DNA of 64,000 bases from Candidatus Solibacter sp. (GCA_013822245.1 PNKE01000050.1:1-64000); one strand, 5' to 3'; positions 52,408 through 62,192 are shown, counted from the stretch's first letter. Made by a program: numbers and translations. Notes: a model not told the origin generated them from the letters alone.

Positions 52408-52839
52408 CTATTCGTTCGTGATGTCTGATGTGGCCGAGCGGGCGCGCAGCGGCACGTATAGCTTTTCCCACGCCTTATGCGCCGGGTGGTTCGCATACGT
52501 CTCCATTGCGGCGGCGGATTCGAACTCCATCACGAAGGCGTCGGTCATGCGGTGGTACTTGTCCTTGCCGGTGGCCAGCTTTTCGTACTGATAGCCCTGC
52601 ACCTTGGCCGGTTTCAGCCACACGTTGCGGATGCCCGGGATCTCGGACGCCATCTTTTCAACGCCGTCCAGAACCGCCTTCTTCTGCTCGTCGGTCGTGC
52701 CCTCGACGTAAGCCAGGGTGACCACGTGGACCACGGTCTTCGGCTTGCCGTAACGGTTTGCGGCAAAGCCGGCGGCGGCTCCAAGCGCCACCAGGACGGC
52801 CGCCGCGGCAGCCGATTTCAAATTCAGTCTCCAGTGCAT
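52408..52839 (-). CDS. Exported Dabb-domain (stress-responsive barrel) protein
   Basis: A 143-residue protein. An N-terminal signal or anchor (LKSAAAAAVLVALGAAAGFAA) is followed by one dimeric alpha/beta-barrel domain: VVHVVTLAYVEGTTDEQKKAV, GIRNVWLKP and DAFVMEFESAAAMETYANHPAHKAW, as in the Dabb family. No catalytic function is established for the family. Three ATGs in a row occur after AAGGAGGG; the third (52839) has the best spacing (7 bases). The first overlaps the stop of the upstream gene, so translation is coupled. Confidence 0.85.
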   Translation of the reverse strand: MHWRLNLKSAAAAAVLVALGAAAGFAANRYGKPKTVVHVVTLAYVEGTTDEQKKAVLDGVEKMASEIPGIRNVWLKPAKVQGYQYEKLATGKDKYHRMTDAFVMEFESAAAMETYANHPAHKAWEKLYVPLRARSATSDITNE

Positions 52840-52841
52840 CA

Positions 52842-53264
52842 TCATCCCTCCTTGTTTCCTGTCTGTGCGGCTGCAATGGCCGCGCCGCCTGTCCCGTTGC
52901 GCAGCCCCGACCACTCCTCACAGAGTACGATCGAATTGGCCGGATTGCGCGGATCAAAACGGATGCTGGCCGTGCCCAGCAGCAGTCCGCGATTCTCCGG
53001 CAGCAGTGCGGCGAGCGCCGACACGTCCTGCGAAGCCGAATAGGTGACGCCCCGCAGATGGTACTTGAAGTGGATGAAGCCGCCCTCGGCGTCATCCACC
53101 ACGCCCTCGATCGCCCGGCGGTAGGCGTTGACCGCCAGCCTGCGCCGGCGCTCCTTCTCTTCAGGCGACAGCCGCCGCCGGAAGACGATCCACAGCGCCG
53201 CGGCGAGAAGAACGCCAGCGGCGGCAAGCAGGGCGGCTAGATTTGGGTTCCAGGCTTGCTGCAC
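52842..53264 (-). CDS. Single-pass membrane hypothetical protein
   Basis: A 140-residue protein with one N-terminal membrane helix (LAALLAAAGVLLAAALWIVF) followed by a basic stop-transfer RRRLSPEEKERRRR and a soluble domain with FIHFKYHLRGVTYSASQDVSAL, PENRGLLLGTASIRFDPRNPANSIV. I do not recognise a family; the last part resembles small beta-domain sequences found in acidobacteria. Its stop overlaps the first of the three ATGs of the downstream Dabb gene, so both are co-expressed. Unknown role. Confidence 0.7.
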   Translation of the reverse strand: MQQAWNPNLAALLAAAGVLLAAALWIVFRRRLSPEEKERRRRLAVNAYRRAIEGVVDDAEGGFIHFKYHLRGVTYSASQDVSALAALLPENRGLLLGTASIRFDPRNPANSIVLCEEWSGLRNGTGGAAIAAAQTGNKEG

Positions 53265-53318
53265 GGTTATGTTGACTCGAACCTTGCGTCATGGGCGCGC
53301 GGGCCAAGGGCCTTCTGT

Positions 53319-54092
53319 TCAGCCCCCGATGACCGGGTTGACCAGCGTTCCGACCCCCGTCACCTCGACCGAAACCGAGTCGCCGGCGGCCAGCGGCCCG
53401 ACCCCTGGCGGCGTGCCGGTGGCGATCAGGTCGCCCGGCTCCAGCGTCATGAACCGGGTAACGTATTCGAGAATAGCATCGACGGGAAACAGCATGCCGG
53501 CGACCGATCCGTCCTGCTTCAACTCCCCGTTGACGCTGGTTCGGACGCGGATGGCGGCAAACTCCACCTCCTCCTTCGGCGCCCACCACGGCCCCACGGG
53601 GCAGAACGTGTCGAAGCCCTTGCCGCGCGTCCACTGGCCGTCTTTCTTCTGCAGGTCGCGGGCGGTGACGTCGTTGACGGCGGTAAAACCCGCCACGGCC
53701 CGCCAGGCCTCGCTCAGCGACAGGTTTCTGCTGCGCCGGCCGATCACCAATCCGAGTTCGCCTTCGAACGACAGCAACTTCGAGATTGGCGGATAAACGA
53801 CCGGCTCGCCGTGCGCATTGAGCGACGACGGCGGTTTGAGGAAGATGATCGGCTCCTCGGGCACGGCGTTGCCGAGTTCCTTGGCGTGGCCGGCGTAGTT
53901 GCGGCCGACGCAGACGATCTTCGACGGCGATACGCAGGGCAGCAGGCGGACTGAGGCCAGGGCCAGTTCCCCGCCCTCGGCTGTGCGGATCACATCGCCG
54001 TCAAGCAGAATGCCGCGCTCCACGGCCGGGTGTGAATCGGGCGCCGAAACCGGCAGCGCGGTGTCGCGCGTGTATCGGATGTATCTGGTCAT
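53319..54092 (-). CDS. Fumarylacetoacetate-hydrolase family protein
   Basis: A 257-residue FAH-fold enzyme (acylpyruvase or isomerase/decarboxylase group). Metal-binding acids are in LSFEGELGLVIG (ExE) and the Asp of AVNDVTARDLQ; IVCVGRNYAGHAKELGN, RGKGFDTFCPVGPWW and TGTPPGVGPLAAGDSVSVEV are typical. Such enzymes cleave acylpyruvates or related products of aromatic breakdown; the exact substrate is unknown. It stands 24 bases downstream of the FN3 lipoprotein stop on the same strand. Confidence 0.9.
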   Translation of the reverse strand: MTRYIRYTRDTALPVSAPDSHPAVERGILLDGDVIRTAEGGELALASVRLLPCVSPSKIVCVGRNYAGHAKELGNAVPEEPIIFLKPPSSLNAHGEPVVYPPISKLLSFEGELGLVIGRRSRNLSLSEAWRAVAGFTAVNDVTARDLQKKDGQWTRGKGFDTFCPVGPWWAPKEEVEFAAIRVRTSVNGELKQDGSVAGMLFPVDAILEYVTRFMTLEPGDLIATGTPPGVGPLAAGDSVSVEVTGVGTLVNPVIGG

Positions 54093-54116
54093 GGCGGCTC
54101 TTTCCTCAACGCATTA

Positions 54117-55109
54117 TCACTGATACAGGACCCCGGCCGGCTCGCACGGCTGGCTCTCGTTGCCGGACATGTCAATCGCCGAAACCGCATACCGGTAACG
54201 TTTGCCGGCTTTGACCGTCTTATCGCTGAACGACGCGGTGGCCACCTGTTCGCCAAGCGGTTTCAACGCTTCATCGCCCAGTGACCGCCACACGCGATAG
54301 CCGGCGATGTCGGGTTCCGTGTTCCGGTCCCAGGCCAATTCAACCGCGCCGATGCCGGCCTGGATCACCAGGTTCACCGGGACAGCGGGCGGAAATGTAT
54401 CCTGCGCCGTGATTGCGGCCGGGGCTGAGTAGGGGCTTTCCGCCGCACTGCCCTCGGAAGCCACCACGCGCTGGGCACGGTAGACGTATTCGGTTCCCAC
54501 CACCGCCGCTGTATCTAGGAATTTCGACTCGGCGGATTCGCCGGCGAGCGACTCCGACTCGTCCCGGGCGGCGCGGCGGTAGATGCGGACAACACCCGGA
54601 GCGCCTGGATTCCATGTCACCAGCACACCGCCGGGCGCCGATTCCGCTGTCAATCCGGCTGGAGCCTCCGGCGCGGCCACGACGCGCAGCACCTGCGGCG
54701 GCGACCAGATACCGGGCCGGCCGCGAGGCCCGATCGGCCTGACGGCGATCACCACGTCCTTGCCTTCCCACCCGGCAACCGGGACCCGGACAACAATCTG
54801 TTCGGCCTTGATCCCGGCGACTTCGATGCGCCTGGCGCCGGCAGCCCAACTGTCGATCTGAAACCCGGCGCCTTCCGGGTTCTCGCCCGCCCGGAGTTCG
54901 ATCGCCGAGAGCCGTTCGAGCACCATGCCATCGGTGGATTCAAGCGATGGCGTAAATCGAATCTCGATCTGGCCGGAGCGCTGCGTCGCGCTAAAGCCGC
55001 TGACGGGCACGGGAATGTAGAGCGCCGGCGGCAGAGGCGCGCCGACGTAGCCGCAACCGCTGAGCACGGCGGCGAGAAGCACAACGGCATGAACGCGAGT
55101 CGGTTTCAC
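54117..55109 (-). CDS. Lipoprotein with fibronectin type III-like repeats
   Basis: A 330-residue lipoprotein ([18 protein letters not shown]; lipobox Cys in LSGC). At least two FN3-like domains are visible near the C terminus: [24 protein letters not shown], and [35 protein letters not shown] ending in [17 protein letters not shown]. No enzymatic motif. The start overlaps the hslU stop (ATGA), so it may be translated from the hslVU transcript. Confidence 0.82.
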   Translation of the reverse strand: MKPTRVHAVVLLAAVLSGCGYVGAPLPPALYIPVPVSGFSATQRSGQIEIRFTPSLESTDGMVLERLSAIELRAGENPEGAGFQIDSWAAGARRIEVAGIKAEQIVVRVPVAGWEGKDVVIAVRPIGPRGRPGIWSPPQVLRVVAAPEAPAGLTAESAPGGVLVTWNPGAPGVVRIYRRAARDESESLAGESAESKFLDTAAVVGTEYVYRAQRVVASEGSAAESPYSAPAAITAQDTFPPAVPVNLVIQAGIGAVELAWDRNTEPDIAGYRVWRSLGDEALKPLGEQVATASFSDKTVKAGKRYRYAVSAIDMSGNESQPCEPAGVLYQ

Positions 55110-56464
55110 AGGATGTAGCGGCTCAGGTCCTGATCGACGACGATGCTCGCCAGACGGCCTCGGACATAGGCCGCATCGATGGTGACCTTCTTCTTCTTCA
55201 GGTCCGGCCCCTCGAAGGAGATCTCTTCGAGCACGTATTCGAGGATTGTATGCAGGCGCCGGGCGCCGATGTTCTCGGTTGTGTCGTTCACCACCACGGC
55301 CATCCGCGCCATCTCCGCGATACCGTCCGCGGTGAAGGTCAACTGCACGCCCTCGGTCTCCATCAGCGCCGTGTACTGCTTGGTGAGCGCCGCCTTCGGC
55401 TCGGTGAGAATGCGCACAAAATCCTGTTCGGTGAGCGGCTTCAGCTCGACGCGGATCGGGAACCGGCCCTGCAACTCCGGGATCATGTCGGACGGCTTGC
55501 TCACATGGAACGCCCCGGCGGCGATGAACAGGATATGGTCGGTGCGGATGAAGCCGTAGCGGGTGTTGACCGTGGTGCCTTCGACGATGGGCAGGATGTC
55601 GCGCTGGACGCCCTCTCGCGAGACATCCGGCCCGTGGCCGCCCTCGCGGCCGGCGATCTTGTCCACCTCGTCGAGGAAGATGATCCCGTTGCGTTCGGCC
55701 CGCTCGACGGCCATGCGGTTGACCTGCTCCATGTCGACGAGCTTCTGCTCCTCCTCCTGGATCAGGTATTCGAAAGCCTCGGCCACTCTCATGGTGCGCT
55801 TGCGCGAGCGGTTTCCGAACAGCGCCGGCAGGAACTCGCGCAGGTTCATGTCCATCTCTTCGTTGCCCGTGTTGGACAGAACCTCGAAACTGGGCGGGCG
55901 CTCGCGGACGTCGATCTCAACCACCCGGTCGTCGAGCCGCCCGGCGCGGAGTTTCTCGCGCATCTTGTCGCGCGAGCGGTCGTAGCTTTCGCCGGGTTCA
56001 GGCGGTGGCGGCAGAAGAACGTCAAGTAGCCGGTCCTCGGCCGCGTTCTCGGCGCGGTCGGCCACCTCGTCGAGCTTCTCCTCGCGGATCATGTCGATGG
56101 CAATCTCCACCAGATCGCGGATCATCGATTCCACATCGCGGCCGACATAGCCGACCTCGGTGAACCTGCTGGCCTCCACTTTCAGAAATGGGGAATTCGC
56201 CAGCCGAGCCAAACGGCGGGCGAGTTCGGTCTTGCCGACGCCGGTCTGGCCGATCATGAGGATGTTTTTCGGCAGCACCTCCTCGGCCATCTCTGGATCG
56301 AGTTTTCGGCGGCGGATGCGGTTGCGCAACGCCACCGCGATGGCGCGCTTGGCCTCGGCCTGGCCGACGACGTATTTGTCGAGTTCGGCGACGATCTGGC
56401 GCGGGGTGAGTTCGTCGAGCAGCGGCTCGTCGCGGTTGGAGTCGCCGGGAAGATAGATGACCAT
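55106..56464 (-). CDS. hslU: ATP-dependent protease ATPase subunit HslU
   Basis: A 452-residue AAA+ unfoldase (ClpY) partner of Hsl[32 protein letters not shown], Walker [18 protein letters not shown], the pore motif [14 protein letters not shown], a long intermediate I-domain, Walker [14 protein letters not shown] and the C-terminal [23 protein letters not shown] are present; it ends in the L of RYIL as required to activate HslV. It starts three bases after hslV; the FN3 lipoprotein overlaps its stop. Confidence 0.97.
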   Translation of the reverse strand: MVIYLPGDSNRDEPLLDELTPRQIVAELDKYVVGQAEAKRAIAVALRNRIRRRKLDPEMAEEVLPKNILMIGQTGVGKTELARRLARLANSPFLKVEASRFTEVGYVGRDVESMIRDLVEIAIDMIREEKLDEVADRAENAAEDRLLDVLLPPPPEPGESYDRSRDKMREKLRAGRLDDRVVEIDVRERPPSFEVLSNTGNEEMDMNLREFLPALFGNRSRKRTMRVAEAFEYLIQEEEQKLVDMEQVNRMAVERAERNGIIFLDEVDKIAGREGGHGPDVSREGVQRDILPIVEGTTVNTRYGFIRTDHILFIAAGAFHVSKPSDMIPELQGRFPIRVELKPLTEQDFVRILTEPKAALTKQYTALMETEGVQLTFTADGIAEMARMAVVVNDTTENIGARRLHTILEYVLEEISFEGPDLKKKKVTIDAAYVRGRLASIVVDQDLSRYIL

Positions 56465-56467
56465 GGC

Positions 56468-57022
56468 TTAGGGCAGCTCCACGTAGACGGTGTTGTGGTT
56501 GGTGTAAATGCAGGTGTCGGCGGCAATCTTCATTGCTTTTCCACTCACCTCGCGGGCGCCCAGCTTGGTGTTCTCCAGCAGCGCCGTGGCCGCGGCCTTC
56601 GCAAAGCCTCCGCCCGAACCGATCGACGCGCAGTCGCCATCGGGCTCGATCACGTCGCCCTGCCCGCTCAGGATGTAGATGTTCTTCACGTCGGCCACCA
56701 GCAGCAGGGCGTCGAGATGGCGCAGCACCTTGTCGGTCCGCCAGTCCTTGGCGAGTTCGACGGCGGCGCGCGGCAGGTTGCCGTTATGGGCTTCGAGCTT
56801 GGCCTCGAAGCGCGCGAACAGCGCGAAAGCGTCGGCGGTGGACCCGGCGAATCCCGCAAGAATCCTGTCCTTATACAGCTTGCGCAGTTTGTTGGTGGTC
56901 GCCTTCAGCACTTCGCTGCCGAGCGTCACCTGGCCGTCGCCCGCCAGCACCAGCTTGCCTGCCCGGCGGACGCAGAGGATCGTGGTTCCGTGGATGCCCG
57001 GAGTCGCCTTGGAGGTCTGCAT
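56468..57022 (-). CDS. hslV: ATP-dependent protease peptidase subunit HslV
   Basis: A 184-residue proteasome-like peptidase (ClpQ). The catalytic Thr follows a 12-residue propeptide ([12 protein letters not shown]), giving mature [23 protein letters not shown]; the catalytic Lys is in that stretch, and [20 protein letters not shown] is conserved. The propeptide is longer than the single Met of E. coli HslV but similar extensions occur elsewhere. First gene of hslV-hslU-lipoprotein. Confidence 0.97.
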   Translation of the reverse strand: MQTSKATPGIHGTTILCVRRAGKLVLAGDGQVTLGSEVLKATTNKLRKLYKDRILAGFAGSTADAFALFARFEAKLEAHNGNLPRAAVELAKDWRTDKVLRHLDALLLVADVKNIYILSGQGDVIEPDGDCASIGSGGGFAKAAATALLENTKLGAREVSGKAMKIAADTCIYTNHNTVYVELP

Positions 57023-57057
57023 TTGCTTCTAGTCTACGCCGTGCGCGCCGGCCGGGA

Positions 57058-58617
57058 CTACGGCACGAAGGCGATTTCGCCGGAAGCCAGACAGACCCGC
57101 GAGTGTCTCTTGAGCGCTTCCGAGCTTTCCGGATAGTCCATCCGCCTGTGCGCCCCGCGGCTCTCCTCGCGCGCCAGCGCGCACCGCGCAATCAGTTTCA
57201 CCAACTGGTGCATGCCGCGCAACTCGGCCCCCGCGCGCGTGATCCGCGCCCGCTTCGACAACGGCGCGCGGTCCATCCGCGCGATCAGTTTCCGCAATCC
57301 CTCGCCCGAACGCAACAGCCCCGCTTCGGTCCAGCACCACCACCGCAGATCGTCCTCGCCGATGTCCGGGACCAGGAAATCGGGAGGCTGTTCAGCCGGT
57401 CCGCCGGCGGGTTCTGATTCCTCCATCGCCTGTCCGGCCCGCGCGCCGTAAACGATGCCCTCGAGCAGGGAATTCGAGGCCAGGCGGTTGGCGCCATGGA
57501 CACCCGTGCAGGCGGCTTCCCCCGCTGCGTACAGCCCATCGATGCCGGTCCGGCCCCAGAGATCGGTCACCACGCCGCCCATGGCGTAGTGCGCGGCCGG
57601 CAACACCGGCGCCGGCATCTGATCGAGATCGATACCGTGGTTCAGGCAGGTCTCGTGGATGCGCGGAAAACGGTCGCGGACGAAATTGCCCCGGCCCGAC
57701 AGATCCAAATGGACGTGGCGCGAATTCTCCCGCCGCATCTCCTCCATGATCGAACGCGACACCACGTCGCGCGGCGCCAGTTCAGCCATCGGGTGATACC
57801 GCTGCATGAAGCGCTCGCCCGATGCGTTCAACAGCGCCGCGCCTTCGCCACGCAATGCCTCCGACAGCAGAAACCGCGGCGCGCCCTCGACATGCAGCGC
57901 CGTCGGATGGAACTGAATGAACTCGAGGTCGCCGGCGGTTGCGCCGCAGCGCCAGGCCATCGCCACGCCGTCGCCGGTGGCGACATCGGGGTTGGTCGTG
58001 TCGCGGTAGAGCCGGCCCATCCCTCCGGTGGCCAGCAAAACCGCCCTGGCGCGGATGGGAACCAGCTTGCCCGACTCCCGCTCCAGCGCATACGCGCCCG
58101 CCACCCGCCCTTCGCAGGTCAGCAGATCCACCACCGCCGAATAGCTTCTGAACGTGACGTTGGGAAGCGAAGCCGCTTTCTTATAAAGGGCCCGCGAGAT
58201 CTCCCGGCCCGTCGAATCGCCATGCGAATGCAGCACGCGGCTGCGGCTGTGCGCGCCCTCGCGGGCGAACAACAACTTCGTCCCGTCGCGGTCAAACTGC
58301 GTCCCCCAATCGATCAACTCCTGGATGCGGACTGGCCCCTGCTCCACCAGCACCTTCACCGCGGCCGGATCGCACAGCCCGTCGCCCGCCGCCAGCGTAT
58401 CGGACTCATGCAGGCTCACCTCGTCCTCGTCGCTCAACGCCACCGCGATGCCGCCCTGCGCGTACTCCGACGACGATTCCTTCAGGCTGTCCTTGGCCAC
58501 CACGAGAACCTGGCCGCGCGGCGCCAACTCGATCGCCGCCCGCAATCCAGCCACGCCCGCGCCCACGACGAGAAAGTCCGTCCGGATGCTGTCTGTCAAG
58601 GTTTTGATACCCCACAT
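57058..58617 (-). CDS. nadB: L-aspartate oxidase
   Basis: A 519-residue FAD flavoprotein that makes iminoaspartate for NAD synthesis. FAD motif RTDFLVVGAGVAGLRAAIEL, SSEYAQGGIAVAL, FIQFHPTAL, the catalytic Arg region in LAPRDVVSRSI, GGVVTDLWGRTGIDGLYAAGEAACTGVHGANRLASNSLLEG and the C-terminal helical RRMDYP. Starting at ATG 58617 the protein begins MWGIKTL. nadA and nadC are not in the window. Only 14 bases separate its ATG from that of the divergent aroB, so the promoters must lie within coding DNA or nearly overlap. Confidence 0.95.
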   Translation of the reverse strand: MWGIKTLTDSIRTDFLVVGAGVAGLRAAIELAPRGQVLVVAKDSLKESSSEYAQGGIAVALSDEDEVSLHESDTLAAGDGLCDPAAVKVLVEQGPVRIQELIDWGTQFDRDGTKLLFAREGAHSRSRVLHSHGDSTGREISRALYKKAASLPNVTFRSYSAVVDLLTCEGRVAGAYALERESGKLVPIRARAVLLATGGMGRLYRDTTNPDVATGDGVAMAWRCGATAGDLEFIQFHPTALHVEGAPRFLLSEALRGEGAALLNASGERFMQRYHPMAELAPRDVVSRSIMEEMRRENSRHVHLDLSGRGNFVRDRFPRIHETCLNHGIDLDQMPAPVLPAAHYAMGGVVTDLWGRTGIDGLYAAGEAACTGVHGANRLASNSLLEGIVYGARAGQAMEESEPAGGPAEQPPDFLVPDIGEDDLRWWCWTEAGLLRSGEGLRKLIARMDRAPLSKRARITRAGAELRGMHQLVKLIARCALAREESRGAHRRMDYPESSEALKRHSRVCLASGEIAFVP

Positions 58618-58631
58618 GGTACAACGATCAT

Positions 58632-59705
58632 ATGGCCTCCTTTGCCGTGAAGACGGCAACCCAAAGCTATGAAGCGCATGTCGAACGCGGCTGTCTGGCG
58701 CGCGTCGCCGAGTTCATCCCCGCGCGTGCGGGCCGCGTTTTCGTGGTCTCCACCGATGACGTCTGGGCACTCTACGGCGCCGCATTCACCGCCGCCATGC
58801 AGGGCCGCGCGTTCCACCGCATCGCGTTTCCAGGCGGCGAAATCAACAAGCGCATGTCGGCGGTTGAAGCCATGGCCGAGGAGATGGTCGCCCATGGCGG
58901 CGACCGGTCCAGCATCGTCATCGCCTTTGGCGGCGGCATCGTCAACGACCTCGGCGGATTCCTCGCCGCCATCTTCATGCGCGGCGTCCCGGTGATTCAG
59001 ATCCCTACGACGCTGCTGTCGCAGGTCGACGCCGGCGTCGGCGGCAAAACCGGCGCCAATCTGGCCAGCGGCAAGAATCTTGTCGGCGCATTCCACCAGC
59101 CGCTGGTTGTTCTCACTGACCCCGACCTGCTCGCCACCCTGCCCGAGCGCGAATACCGCGCCGGCATCCAGGAAGTAGTCAAATGCGGCGTCATTCGCTC
59201 CGCCGGGCTGTTCGAACTCATGCGTTCGCGGCCCGCGGACGTGCTGGCCAAGGATTCGCCGACAATCGAACGGATGATCGCCGGAAGCGTCGGCATCAAG
59301 TGTGAGGTGGTCTCCGCCGACGAAAAAGAGGGCGGACTGCGCAAGATCCTCAACTTCGGCCACACCGCCGGTCATGCGCTGGAGGCCGAAACCGGCTACA
59401 CGCATTTCCTCCACGGCGAGGCCGTGGGCATCGGCATGAGGGCCGCGGCGCACCTGTCGCGTCTCACCGGCCGGCTCAGCGCGGCAGACTGCCAGGCGAT
59501 TGTCGAAACGGTGAACCTCTACGGGCCCTTCCCCGCCCTCGATGCGCTCGACCCCGTGCGCGTGGCGTCGCATCTGAAGAAGGACAAAAAGGCGCTGCAA
59601 GGCTCGGTCCATTTCGTCCTCGCCACGGCCATCGGCGCCACTGAGGTGGTCTCGGGCATCGACCACGCGACGGTCCTCGAAGCCATCCGGCTTTCGCTTC
59701 AATGA
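58632..59705 (+). CDS. aroB: 3-dehydroquinate synthase
   Basis: A 357-residue shikimate-pathway enzyme. NAD-binding GGGIVNDLGGFLAAIFMRGVP and IPTTLLSQVDAGVGGKTGAN, zinc ligands in EVVKCG, NFGHTAGHALE and FLHGEAVGIGM, and LKKDKKALQGSVHFVLATAIG are all present. Length is normal. It is divergent from nadB, and its stop overlaps the ubiE/menG start (ATGA), joining aromatic and quinone synthesis. Confidence 0.96.
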   Translation: MASFAVKTATQSYEAHVERGCLARVAEFIPARAGRVFVVSTDDVWALYGAAFTAAMQGRAFHRIAFPGGEINKRMSAVEAMAEEMVAHGGDRSSIVIAFGGGIVNDLGGFLAAIFMRGVPVIQIPTTLLSQVDAGVGGKTGANLASGKNLVGAFHQPLVVLTDPDLLATLPEREYRAGIQEVVKCGVIRSAGLFELMRSRPADVLAKDSPTIERMIAGSVGIKCEVVSADEKEGGLRKILNFGHTAGHALEAETGYTHFLHGEAVGIGMRAAAHLSRLTGRLSAADCQAIVETVNLYGPFPALDALDPVRVASHLKKDKKALQGSVHFVLATAIGATEVVSGIDHATVLEAIRLSLQ

Positions 59706-60457
59706 GCCAGCCCAGGCCAGCACACGGCACCACGCCCCCCGGCGCCGAAACCGAGGCCCAGGCCGCCGGCTATGTCCGCGCCATGTTCGGGCATGTCGCC
59801 CGCCGCTACGACCTGCTGAACCACCTGCTGTCGTTCCAGACCGACCGCTACTGGCGCGCGCAAACCGTCCGCCGCGTCGCCCCCATCCTCGCCCGCCCCA
59901 ACGCCCGCGTCATCGATCTGTGCTGCGGCACCGGCGACCTCATGCTCGCCCTCCAGTCCCGCCGCGGCGCCCGCGTCTTTGGCTCGGACTTCTGCCACCC
60001 GATGCTGGTTGAAGCCGGCCGCAAGGTGGCCGCCCGCCGCGGCCAATCGGTCCTGTTCGAGGCCGACGCGCTGAATCTGCCGCTGCCCGGCGCTTCGTTC
60101 GACCTCATCACCGTCGCCTTCGGATTCCGCAACTTCGCCAACTACCGCAAGGGCCTCGCCGAACTCCGCCGCATCCTGCGCCCCGGCGGCCAACTCGCCA
60201 TCCTCGAGTTCTCGCAGCCGCCCAACCCCACGTTCCGCGCCGCCTACAACTGGTATTCGCGGAAAGTGCTGCCGCGGATCGGCGCGCTGATCTCGGGCTC
60301 GGCCGACGCCTACAGCTACCTTCCTGAATCGGTGAGTAAGTTCCCCGGCTGCGATGAACTCGCCGCCGAAATGCGCGATTGCGGTTTCTCCGCGGTCAGC
60401 TACACCCGCATGACCTTCGGCATCGTAGCGCTGCACATCGGGACTGTCGCCGGGTAA
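59702..60457 (+). CDS. ubiE: Demethylmenaquinone/ubiquinone methyltransferase
   Basis: A 251-residue class I SAM methyltransferase of the UbiE/MenG family. VRAMFGHVARRYDLLNHLLSF, SAM motif VIDLCCGTGDLML, DLITVAFGFRNFANYRKGL and LAILEFSQPPNPTF are typical, with PESVSKFPG near the C terminus. It C-methylates the quinone precursor; in an acidobacterium menaquinone is likely (thus MenG), which is inference. It starts inside the aroB stop. A 60-base gap separates it from the convergent membrane protein. Confidence 0.94.
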   Translation: MSQPRPAHGTTPPGAETEAQAAGYVRAMFGHVARRYDLLNHLLSFQTDRYWRAQTVRRVAPILARPNARVIDLCCGTGDLMLALQSRRGARVFGSDFCHPMLVEAGRKVAARRGQSVLFEADALNLPLPGASFDLITVAFGFRNFANYRKGLAELRRILRPGGQLAILEFSQPPNPTFRAAYNWYSRKVLPRIGALISGSADAYSYLPESVSKFPGCDELAAEMRDCGFSAVSYTRMTFGIVALHIGTVAG

Positions 60458-60518
60458 GGCTCCCCCTGAAGCCCGGCCCGGCCATGGGCGCCGGCGATCG
60501 CCTAATTGCCTCACGCCT

Positions 60519-60800
60519 TCAGGCGTGGCCCTTGCGGTGACGGCGGAAGTGCGGCAGCTTCAGCGAGTCGTAGATCGGCTCGCCCACACCCCATGTGAAC
60601 AGGATGATGAACAGCGACCCGGCCAGCATGTCGAACACCGGTCCCTGCCAGCCCGGCACCGGCGGCATCAGCCCCATCCCCAGGGCCGCCGCTATCGCCG
60701 CCGCGTGCCAGTACCAACGCACCTGGCCGAACAGATACATACAGAAAACCGCCAGGAGAAACGCGCCAAGGTAGGCGAGAATAATGAACTGCGTGGACAT
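60519..60800 (-). CDS. Small three-helix membrane protein
   Basis: A 93-residue protein with three hydrophobic helices (FIILAYLGAFLLAVFCMYLF, WHAAAIAAALGMGLMPP, MLAGSLFIILFTWGVG) and a basic C-terminal tail (HFRRHRKGHA). No family recognised; similar small acidobacterial membrane proteins exist. ATG 60800 has a spaced AAGG upstream; ATG 60809 is alternative. A 6-bp hairpin (60512-60527) overlaps its stop codon but lacks a T-run. Confidence 0.7.
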   Translation of the reverse strand: MSTQFIILAYLGAFLLAVFCMYLFGQVRWYWHAAAIAAALGMGLMPPVPGWQGPVFDMLAGSLFIILFTWGVGEPIYDSLKLPHFRRHRKGHA

Positions 60801-60852
60801 GGCGGGCATCCTTTCCGCCTCTACTTTAACGCCACCGGCGCCAAATGCAAGC

Positions 60853-62064
60853 CTAATCGGGACGAGGCGGCGTGGGACGATCCGGGTTGGGGCCGCCCGC
60901 CTCCACCCACTCGACGTTGAACCGCGCGTGGCGGATCGTCTTGCGCGGCTCGCCGTTCGCAATGTGGTTCATGAAGACGCTGTAGCTCGCATGGATCGCG
61001 CCGTCCCTGGCCTGAGTGATCGACGGGTAATGAAACGAGCCCGGCCGTTCGGTGCGCGTGTCCAGTTCGATATGGCGTTTCCATTTCCAGGTCTTGCCTT
61101 CGTCGTCGGAAAGCGTGAGGGCCAGCGAATAGCGGTCTTTTTCGGTGTCGTTGTTGATCATCAGCCAGCGCCCGTCCTTGAGAACGATCACCTCCAACCC
61201 GGTACCCGAATTCGGGATATCCGTGTCGCGGGCGATCGTCCAGGACACTCCGTTATCATTCGATTCACTGGCCAGAACCCGTTTGGGCGGCGGGCCGTTG
61301 TCCCTCATGTAGGCGACAAGCGAACCATCCTTGCGGCGGGCCGCGGACGGCTGGATGTTGCCCGCGCCGGCAATTACCTGCGAGGCCTTGAACGTCCGGC
61401 CGCCATCGTCCGTGATGGCCATCAGCGAGAAGCTGTAGCCGTCGGAATAGAGCGGCAGCAGGATGCGGCCCGAAGGCAACTCTGTGGGATGGGCGCGCCC
61501 CATCCAGCCCATGCGCGCGAAGTACTTGTCCTCGGCCCGCTTTACCAGTTGCGCGAAGCGCGGATGGGCTTTGATCTCGGGCCGCCCGGCCGCCCATTCA
61601 TCGACGCGCGCCTTCATGTCGTCCGGGCGCAGAAACAGCGCCTGCGACGTCTCCCAGCGGGGTACGCCGGGTTTCAGGTAGTCGGTCGAGATGCGGATCT
61701 GGGTGACCGCTGTCTCCCACTGATTGGCGACGATGGTCTGCCAGTAGAACCACAGCCGCTGCTTGGAATCAATCCAGATCACCGGGTTGGTGTCAGGGAA
61801 TCCGGGCACATCTTCCAAAACGAACGGCTCGCCCCACTTCGCGGCGCCCTTCTTCTTTCTCGATGCCATGACTCGGACATCGTCGGCGGTGCGCTCGCCC
61901 GAGCCGCGGTACCAGCAGACCATTAGGTCGCCGTTGGGCAACTCGACGATCGCCGAGGCGTGGTTGTGCTCCTTGTCGAGCGGGAAGATGTCGGACTTCT
62001 CGACGAAAGGCGGCGCGGCCAACGCGACAGGGCAGAGAGTCAGGGCCAGCATCAGGGATTTCAC
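60853..62064 (-). CDS. Exported sialidase-superfamily (BNR) protein
   Basis: A 403-residue beta-propeller with a signal (VKSLMLALTLCPVALAA). Contains EHNHASAIVELPNGDLMVCWYRGSGE (typical of the BNR-repeat sialidase/neuraminidase-like family), AITDDGGRTFKA, SNDNGVSWTIA and LSDDEGKTWKWK Asp-box-like elements, and HPTELPSGRILLPLYSD. It lacks the FRIP/YRIP start of true sialidases, so its glycosidic target is open; it is distinct from the GH33-like protein at 36647. I choose the GTG at 62064, eight bases after GGAGGTGA, over the TTG at 62076. The Spy-like gene lies upstream on the same strand. Confidence 0.85.
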   Translation of the reverse strand: MKSLMLALTLCPVALAAPPFVEKSDIFPLDKEHNHASAIVELPNGDLMVCWYRGSGERTADDVRVMASRKKKGAAKWGEPFVLEDVPGFPDTNPVIWIDSKQRLWFYWQTIVANQWETAVTQIRISTDYLKPGVPRWETSQALFLRPDDMKARVDEWAAGRPEIKAHPRFAQLVKRAEDKYFARMGWMGRAHPTELPSGRILLPLYSDGYSFSLMAITDDGGRTFKASQVIAGAGNIQPSAARRKDGSLVAYMRDNGPPPKRVLASESNDNGVSWTIARDTDIPNSGTGLEVIVLKDGRWLMINNDTEKDRYSLALTLSDDEGKTWKWKRHIELDTRTERPGSFHYPSITQARDGAIHASYSVFMNHIANGEPRKTIRHARFNVEWVEAGGPNPDRPTPPRPD

Positions 62065-62135
62065 ACTCACCTCCAACCCCCTATCCTACCCCCTGTCCCA
62101 TCCCGCCTCGCACGCGGCTCCCCGGCTGAACAGAT

Positions 62136-62175
62136 ACAAAAATGCCGGCGCGCCGCCCTCCGCGCCACGCCGGCC
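62136..62175 (-). terminator. Rho-independent terminator of the sigma/anti-sigma/Spy operon
   Basis: A GC stem (GCCGGCG, 62144-62150, with CGCCGGC, 62168-62174) followed on the minus strand by ATTTTTGTAT. It lies 18 bases past the Spy-like gene stop. Confidence 0.75.
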
Positions 62176-62192
62176 AGACAGAGGGAGACTGT

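Noticed and set aside
56468-57022. Unusual HslV propeptide
   Set aside because: Short N-terminal extensions before the catalytic Thr are known in other bacteria.
60512-60527. Hairpin over the stop of the small membrane protein gene
   Set aside because: Six-bp stem without a T-run; not convincing as a terminator.
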